Assembly: GCA_037178975.1 (NCBI GenBank)
Contig: JASJZH010000006.1
Span: 3,720,001 to 3,784,000 of the forward strand
DNA from: Oscheius tipulae
Lineage: Eukaryota > Nematoda > Chromadorea > Rhabditida > Rhabditidae
DNA length: 64,000 nucleotides
Direction of reading: 5' to 3'
Shown: piece after piece, positions 58,431 to 64,000 of the stretch
How the letters are laid out: the number at the start of each line of letters is the position of its first letter
Numbering within the stretch: position 1 is the stretch's first letter
The notes under the pieces: model-generated
What the model was told of the DNA's origin: nothing
The model's database searches: none
What the model saw: the letters and a program-made list of their open reading frames with translations, nothing else
Program-made: the position numbers and the translations under genes

Positions 58431-60716
58431 GTTATTTCATTAAAAGTCATCACTAGCATTCCATTTAACCATTTTCCTTAGCCCGGTATTGCCTTAAGGG
58501 TATGCTTTATTGTTCCAGTTTGTCATTTCTCCAAACCATGCGGGTTACACCCAGTAGCAGAGTCACTTTTTTTAGTTCACTTCGTCTTGTGCTTCAATTG
58601 TTTTTAAATATAAAGTTTTATGGCTCAGCAATCCGTTGTTTTCTGGCTCTAGCTGTCAACATTTTCAGGTAATACCCGCGCTAAGCTGCCAATGTGCGGC
58701 ATATTCTGTGTTATGACCACTTTATGTGACCAATTGTTTCACGCTGCAGGGGTGGATATCTGTTCTTGAGCTGCTCATTACTCTTCCATGGCGATAGATT
58801 CTCATTTCTTTCCAAGAAGAGCGAATATTGAGGATGCTTCATCTCGTGTCAACAGCATAGCCATTTGAGGATTTTGCTGGCTGCATCATAGCTAAAATTG
58901 TATTTTACCTAAGAATAGCTAGAATGCAAGCGCTATAATACCGAAAATAACCTGCTGAAAGCTATGAATGTATTTTGAAACACACTTAAAATTTCAGTTA
59001 CTAATTTATGAGCGGCCACTTACTTTTTTGTAAAAAATAAACTCCTTCAAGGCTACCCGTTGGTCTCCATTAAGTGTTATCTACGAGTACTCAAATCTCA
59101 CGGGCTTCATGCATAAATTCGCCGCCGGGTCGTGGCAATCCGACACTGCATCTTTCACCAAGGACAAGTCATTCAAGCAACTCGAATATCCGTTTGATAG
59201 GCATCTCGAGTTGACACTTACTTCGTCTTTGGCTCAGCTTACTTTTTGGTTTTTGATCTCTAGAATAGACTCACATACTTTGAACTTGAAGACTCCAGAC
59301 TCTCAAATTCAGTAGAAAACCTTGTTTTTTCTACTGAATTTGGGGGGCCCGCGCCAATGAGCCGGAGGCTATCCTCTGCGGCCAGTGTTCCGAGTCCGAC
59401 TAACCCTATTATCCGAGCGCCCCCGAAATTCGAGCTGTGTGGCCTTCAGAACTTTCTTATAACTCCCGGTTTGTTTTACTATTAGTCTTGCCACTTTGTT
59501 TCCCTGATTCATCTTTGTCGTTATCTGTAAACATTCGTTTTCAACTGAGCGGCTGTCGTGAAGATGCCATGTTTCCAGTCTGTTGCTTTTCAATGCAACC
59601 TTTTGCATCATGAGCTGGCTCCTCATAACAAATCTATCTTTCGATGAATCTTGGAGTAAATTGCTCCCCAGGTGTCACTTCACATCTTTATTTTTCCCTC
59701 AATTGCATCTCGTTCATCAGTCCGGCTTTCATTCACGCACATCTGTTGAGTAAGCCTCGTTCTCAAAAGTAAGCTTGAACCTGCGTCGCTTGTCCACGTG
59801 ATTCTACAACAACATCTCACCTGCTTTATTTACGTCTATTGCGCTCCAAGAGTTTCAACATTTCTGCATCTAAGGCCAATTTCAGGTGGATTACGTCGCA
59901 CTTATAGACGACTGCTCTAATATATACCGAGTCTATGCTGACCCAGCTATTACAGCTGCGTGTCCTGCTCGTTTGTTTTCTCTCTGTCATCCGTTTAACA
60001 AGGAAGCACCCTTCTGTCTCGTGTCTCTTTTATCCCCTCATATAATGTCTATCGGATAGTTTACCACGCTCGAGACTTCAGGTCAACATCAATGTTTCGA
60101 TCATGTTTTTGCGTTTTTACAAAAAAGATGCGTAACATTTGCAAGAAAAAGCTCAAAGCTGCAGCTACAAACAACTAATGAGACCTCAAGTTTGTTGTCT
60201 TCTGCAGCACACTTTAGCTATTAGGTCCAGTTCTCACATCGTATTTCTGCGGCTGTAAAGTGAACCTTTCGCACCTATTTTTCCATGCTCCTCCGAGGAA
60301 ACCATTATTGTTTTCAACTTACATTCGTAGTAGGAGAGGAAGAGCTCTCGAATTGTTTAGAAGTTTGCCAGACTCACGCCGATTCGTATGAGAGAGCCGT
60401 AGCATGCAGCCGTGATCACAAAACAGCGGAAATCAAAGCTATTCAATCCTCCTATTCTCCTTATCTTCTCATCCAGAAAACATTTACTTTTGCTTTTTGT
60501 TCTCTATGCCCTATTGGTTTTATCCCAAATGTGTTCATCTTCCGCACCATATTTCATCAGCTCCTCAATTATTCTGATATTTTATGGATGTGGCTGTCAA
60601 CCACAAATATCTTCTTATTAGCGTCCAGTCCAGGTGACTTGTGGTATTCCACACGCAACTGTGTAGGAACTCCGCCCCATATTGAAACTGCTTCCATCTC
60701 ATAAACTCTTAGAGTT
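58431..60716. other. Intergenic region between P5 ATPase and LAPTM4-like genes
   Basis: About 2.3 kb. It contains a perfect 16-bp hairpin at 59304-59342. A plus-strand frame at 60285-60704 (139 residues) includes a small Cys-containing stretch but no splice-supported gene. Otherwise nothing recognised. Confidence 0.4.
59304..59342. repeat. Perfect 16-bp inverted repeat (hairpin)
   Basis: Left arm CAAATTCAGTAGAAAA at 59304-59319, loop of 7 bases, right arm TTTTCTACTGAATTTG at 59327-59342, with no mismatch. A G-run (TGGGGGGCCCGCGCC) follows at once. It is intergenic, about 0.9 kb after the P5 ATPase stop. It could be a small foldback element remnant or a structured RNA. Confidence 0.75.
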
Positions 60717-61876
60717 ATGTTGCCAGCTCTTCATGTTAAGATGCCTTGGATCACACCAGAACGACAGGAACGAGAGACGAGGGCCGGAATCTTCAATCCG
60801 AATCATGCTCAATACACATCCTGCTGTCAACGAGTACATACAAATGTGAGTTGTCCTTTCTCTTCCGTTTCGGGAGCAATCCTCTTTTTGTTTATCCCAG
60901 TGAAGCGCGTCATTAATTGAGAAGTTTCGGGTTGCGCACTCGTCCAATAACTTGGGGTCCTGTTCAACGGAATTCAATTGCAGTCTCGGCGGAAGTAAAG
61001 AGTTGAAAGAGAGAGCCATCCTCCCACATGTTTGGAGTAGTTGAAGGGCAGAAGGCCAAATTCAATAAAAAGTTAGCTGTTTCACTAACTTAGACACGTG
61101 GCTGCCTTCAACTTGCTAACGAGGTCTCTCTCTTCGATCCAGCAACTTTTGCCATTGAAACTAATGGGCAAAGGGAGTAGCGGGCGAGAGTTTGCGTGAG
61201 GGCTTCTACTTTGTTAGTGAGGAAAAAGTACAAAAAGGTCGAATAACAACCGACAGCTGTCGAAAACATTCATGTCTTGGAATACAATTCAGATCGCATC
61301 CATGATAATTGCATGGTTCCATATTGCAATTTCTTCCGGATTCCTCGCCTACATTTTCCGCAGCTTGTTGACAGGACACAAACCACGGTACGTCCCTCTG
61401 AATATTGCAAAACCTAAGCCGAGATTTAGACTCGAAGGAGGATTCGAAATGTTAATAGCACTAGTTTGTTTAACAGCGTCCTCATTATTAGTAGTTGGAC
61501 TACGACTAGAAAACAGGAAACTAATACTAGTCTACCTTTATTGCCAGGTAAACTTACGAGTTTGTTAGTACAAAAAAGTATTCAGGTCGTTGCCACGGCA
61601 ATATTTTTTGTACTCTTTCTCGCATTAATAATGGGACTAAAGGCTGGTGTGCTGGACGACCCGAACCATGATGGGTACAATACTCTCGGTAGCACTATTC
61701 TTCCAACTTCAAAACAGAGACTTTCAGAAGAAGAGTTCCTCATCATGGTCGAAATCTTCGTCGTGATGTCTGTAGTGATACTCGAAGTCTGGTTCATCAG
61801 CATTGTCCTCAAGAGCTATCGCTTCTTCAGCGACAAATATCATTATACCGGTGTCGATCGTGAGGTCGCCGTCTAG
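60717..61876 (+). CDS. LAPTM4-like four-transmembrane protein (endolysosomal)
   Basis: Three exons fit in phase: 60717-60845 (43 codons), 61257-61547 (97 codons) and 61586-61876 (96 codons plus stop), giving 236 residues against 233 for human LAPTM4A. Exon 1 ends NHAQYTSCCQRVHTN, resembling the CC..CHV start of LAPTM4. Exon 2 continues LSKTFMSWNTIQIASMIIAW into TM1. TM2 is MLIALVCLTASSLLVVGL, TM3 spans the last junction (LVYLYCQ / VVATAIFFVLFLALIMGL). A luminal loop follows and TM4 is FLIMVEIFVVMSVVILEVWF. The short tail is KSYRFFSDKYHYTGVDREVAV. Position of helices (loop after TM1 and TM3) fits LAPTM. Exons 2-3 are secure as a membrane protein; exon 1 and the family name are inference. If exon 1 is wrong, translation would start at 61272. 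Confidence 0.6.
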
Positions 61877-62161
61877 CAAACTTCTCAGGAAACACGTGCA
61901 TTTGTATTTGTATTATCGGTCAACATAAACCTGTGATATATCAGACTTTTTATTCTAGAGAAAACCAAAATATTCTTGCAAATAGAAAAAGGGAAAAGAG
62001 TATCGAGTTTAAAAAAATGCAATGTACAAGAAAGGAGAGAGACAGAGGGCTGTACAGGAGATGCAATCAAGATAACATCAGCTCTGTCCAGAATCAAAAC
62101 CGTCAAGTGGAACATTGTCTAAGGAGAGTGATTTTGGGAAGAAGTTAACAAGAGATGTCGC

Positions 62162-63992
62162 TTAGTTGGAAGGAACAGGAGCGAGCTGCGGGGTCTGCGT
62201 GACAGAGAGACGACGCGGGCGGTCGGCTTCTTCCATGGAGCTGGAGAGAGTTCTCTGCCTCTCCATACCGGGGATAGCAACACCGGAAAGAACACCACAT
62301 CCTTTGCATAGAAGGATCAAAGAGCGGGCCAAGTTGTCAGGCTAAAAAGTTTGTTTTAGTTCCGGACATGATCAGGCAGAACCCAGTTATCATATGTCCA
62401 GCTGATAAGCCCAATCTTTGATTCCTAGACAGAAAAACTTACAGCTTCAACCATGACGTCAGCAACATTGTCAACAACAAGGAGGGTGGTCTTTTTCTTG
62501 TTCATGGACTTGTGAGTGGTGTAGACGGTGTGGAGGTGAGAGGCCTTGGAGCCAGAAACAAGGAGAACGTCGACGCTAAAATTTTCGTACTATAAATCAA
62601 CTTAAAGGCGTACGTGTCGAGCTTTGTTCCAACGGTAGAGCTCAGGTCGGTTCTTTTGGTAAATGCCATGAGGTACTTGCTCAAGTTGCGAGGATTGAGT
62701 GTAGCCTTCAGCTCGTCAATGTATCCTTGACGTTCCTTCTTGTCACTCTGGAAGTATATCTCTCTGAAGAGAACATGAATTTAAAACGACGGTCACGTCA
62801 TGCCCACGAATTGAGGAGACTAATAAAAAGGGGTCCATAACAAGATTCGCCGCCTGAAAAGCACTAGCTCACAAACTACTAAAAACTTACATCACCGAGC
62901 TGAAGACAAACCGGAAAGGTCACTAATAGGAAAGGGCCAGATAACTTACCGCTCCGAACTTGTGGGTGATGAGATACTCCCAGGCTCCGTCAGTCATGAT
63001 GTCGTTCTCCAGACGAAGATTCATCACCTAAACAAGCTTGTTGCGATTCTTTTTGTGTTTCTCGACCTTCTCTTTGCAGTACTCGATAATTCCGGCAGTG
63101 GTGGAAGTGCAATGGACCAGGACGATTCCGTTAATCTTGTTAGGGAATTGCATCTAAACCACTTTCTATCGACGAAAAGCGCCTAAACATACGGCAAAGC
63201 GGCAGATAATGTTGGCTCCGACTCCCTCTCCGAAAGCAATGCATGCCTTGACGTCAAACTTCTCCAGAACACAGACAAGGTCTTCTCCGATCTGGTCCAA
63301 AGTGGGGAAACTGTAAAAGAGTGTAAGGACTTTGTTTATAAGCAGTAAAAGTTGGACTTCTTATCGACCGGAAAAACGTACTCTCCAATGTAGTCCGCAG
63401 CGTTGTTCTCCTGTCCAGGGACACAGACGTGCATGAAAATAGCCTTGTCGCGAACAGAGGCCATCGAAGGATGGTTGACGAAGCGAACGAACGACTTGTC
63501 TGAAAATTTCTCTATTTTGTGACCCCCTACAAGTTTTGGAAGGCATCCACGGCTTAATTCAATAACTCTCGAGGATGTATACTTATTTTCTATCTATAGC
63601 ATCCGAAGTCACAAGTTTTCGTTCATGTTGTTGAGCCCCTTTAACCCTAATAGTTTCCGGCGTCTATATTTATAGTGCTTTTTTTAGACTTGGATCTCTT
63701 GCAAAAAAAGAAAGTCGTAAGGCCGCATCTTTCTTGAAGGTGTAGGCGGGGATTTAATTTCCAATGACGTTATTAAATTCCTCTTGAAAACTGATAACTC
63801 ACGGTTGGTTCCGATATCGTGGCAAGTCAAAATGAACGTCTTTCCAGCGCGTTCCTCGATGTTTCCCTGAACGTAAACATGGAGAACTCCACAGTTGTGT
63901 GATTGAACAGCGATCATCTGGAGCTCTTCAGCCATTTTGGTAACTTCGCGTTCTCTTTCGGCGTATGGATCTGTAAATGAGAGTTCAGTCAA
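62162..63992 (-). CDS. NDRG family protein (N-myc downstream-regulated; alpha/beta-hydrolase-like), possibly incomplete at 5' end
   Basis: NDRG proteins are cytosolic, catalytically inactive alpha/beta-hydrolase folds linked to stress response and vesicle traffic. The N-terminal part seen is MAEELQMIAVQSHNCGVLHV, then YVQGNIEERAGKTFILTCHD with IGTNHKSFVRFVNHPSM, a hallmark of NDRG (HDIGLNHKS in relatives). HVCVPGQEDNAADYIGEFPT LDQI, then CIAFGEGVGANIICRFAMQF in place of a nucleophile elbow (GEGVGA, no catalytic Ser, as in NDRG), and INGIVLVHCTSTTAG follow. The C-terminus (ERQRTLSSSMEEADRPRRLS) has the R-x-x-S type sites phosphorylated by SGK in vertebrate NDRGs. An acceptor (TTTACAG) at about 63973 shows at least one exon lies further upstream, beyond or at the window edge. 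The apparent start at 63936 (MAEEL) may therefore be internal. Confidence 0.9.
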
Positions 63993-64000
63993 GGAAAGAC

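Noticed and set aside
60285-60704. 139-residue plus-strand frame with a Cys-containing stretch (NCLEVCQTHADS)
   Set aside because: Hydrophobic and low-complexity sequence without splice partners; three overlapping frames are similarly open. It could be 5' UTR of the LAPTM4-like gene.

Overview
The window is animal nuclear DNA, almost certainly from a nematode, most plausibly a rhabditid. Genes are densely packed and split by many short introns, often about 40-60 nt, with GT...TTTCAG boundaries. A nuclear receptor carries the CNGCKTFFRR P-box typical of the expanded nematode receptor set. There is a DUF1248-type GNAT protein, and one gene pair has the spacing and sequence of a trans-spliced operon. 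The species cannot be named from sequence alone. No bacterial gene, rRNA, tRNA, CRISPR array or intact transposon was recognised.

Layout. 0.1-3.5 kb (+): nuclear hormone receptor. 4.3-5.4 kb (-): small RPA/MEIOB-like OB-fold, zinc-ribbon protein. 5.5-6.2 kb (-): orphan single-pass membrane protein. 6.7-9.0 kb (+): GPAT3/4-type acyltransferase, followed about 100 bp later by methylthioribose-1-phosphate isomerase (9.1-10.5 kb). 11.5-19.2 kb (+): ATG2, the largest gene. 19.9-21.5 kb (-): peroxisomal acyl-CoA thioesterase/BAAT-like enzyme ending in SKL. 21.9-23.6 kb (-): CNDP2-type dipeptidase. 24.6-26.7 kb (-): fatty acyl-CoA reductase. 27.9-30.9 kb (-): two tandem Ly6/three-finger surface proteins. 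32.0-33.4 kb (+): GNAT/DUF1248 protein. 34.7-38.9 kb (-): ANK-SAM-SAM-PTB adaptor (ANKS1/Odin type). 38.9-43.1 kb: gene-poor. 43.1-45.2 kb (-): DEG/ENaC channel. 47.1-51.1 kb (+): PDXDC1-like protein with two candidate first exons. 53.4-58.4 kb (+): P5B-type ATPase (ATP13A2/3 type). 60.7-61.9 kb (+): LAPTM4-like tetraspan protein. 62.2 kb to the right edge (-): NDRG family protein, possibly continuing outside.

Functional themes. Several genes serve lipid and organelle biology: GPAT3/4 (glycerolipid synthesis, ER), ATG2 (lipid transfer in autophagy), the SKL-tagged thioesterase (peroxisome), fatty acyl-CoA reductase (ether-lipid and wax precursors, peroxisome), and P5B ATPase and LAPTM4-like (endolysosome). 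Apart from the candidate operon, this looks like ordinary gene order rather than a dedicated system. I did not find a convincing undescribed multi-gene system. The most useful leads are the RPA/MEIOB-like gene with an unresolved frame junction, the Ly6 pair with one apparent frameshift, the alternative PDXDC1 first exons, a reconstructed LAPTM4-like gene, and several altered conserved residues (MRI1, DEG/ENaC).

Gene models were built by hand from reading frame, splice consensus and remembered family motifs. Exon edges may be off by a few bases, and N-termini are the weakest parts.
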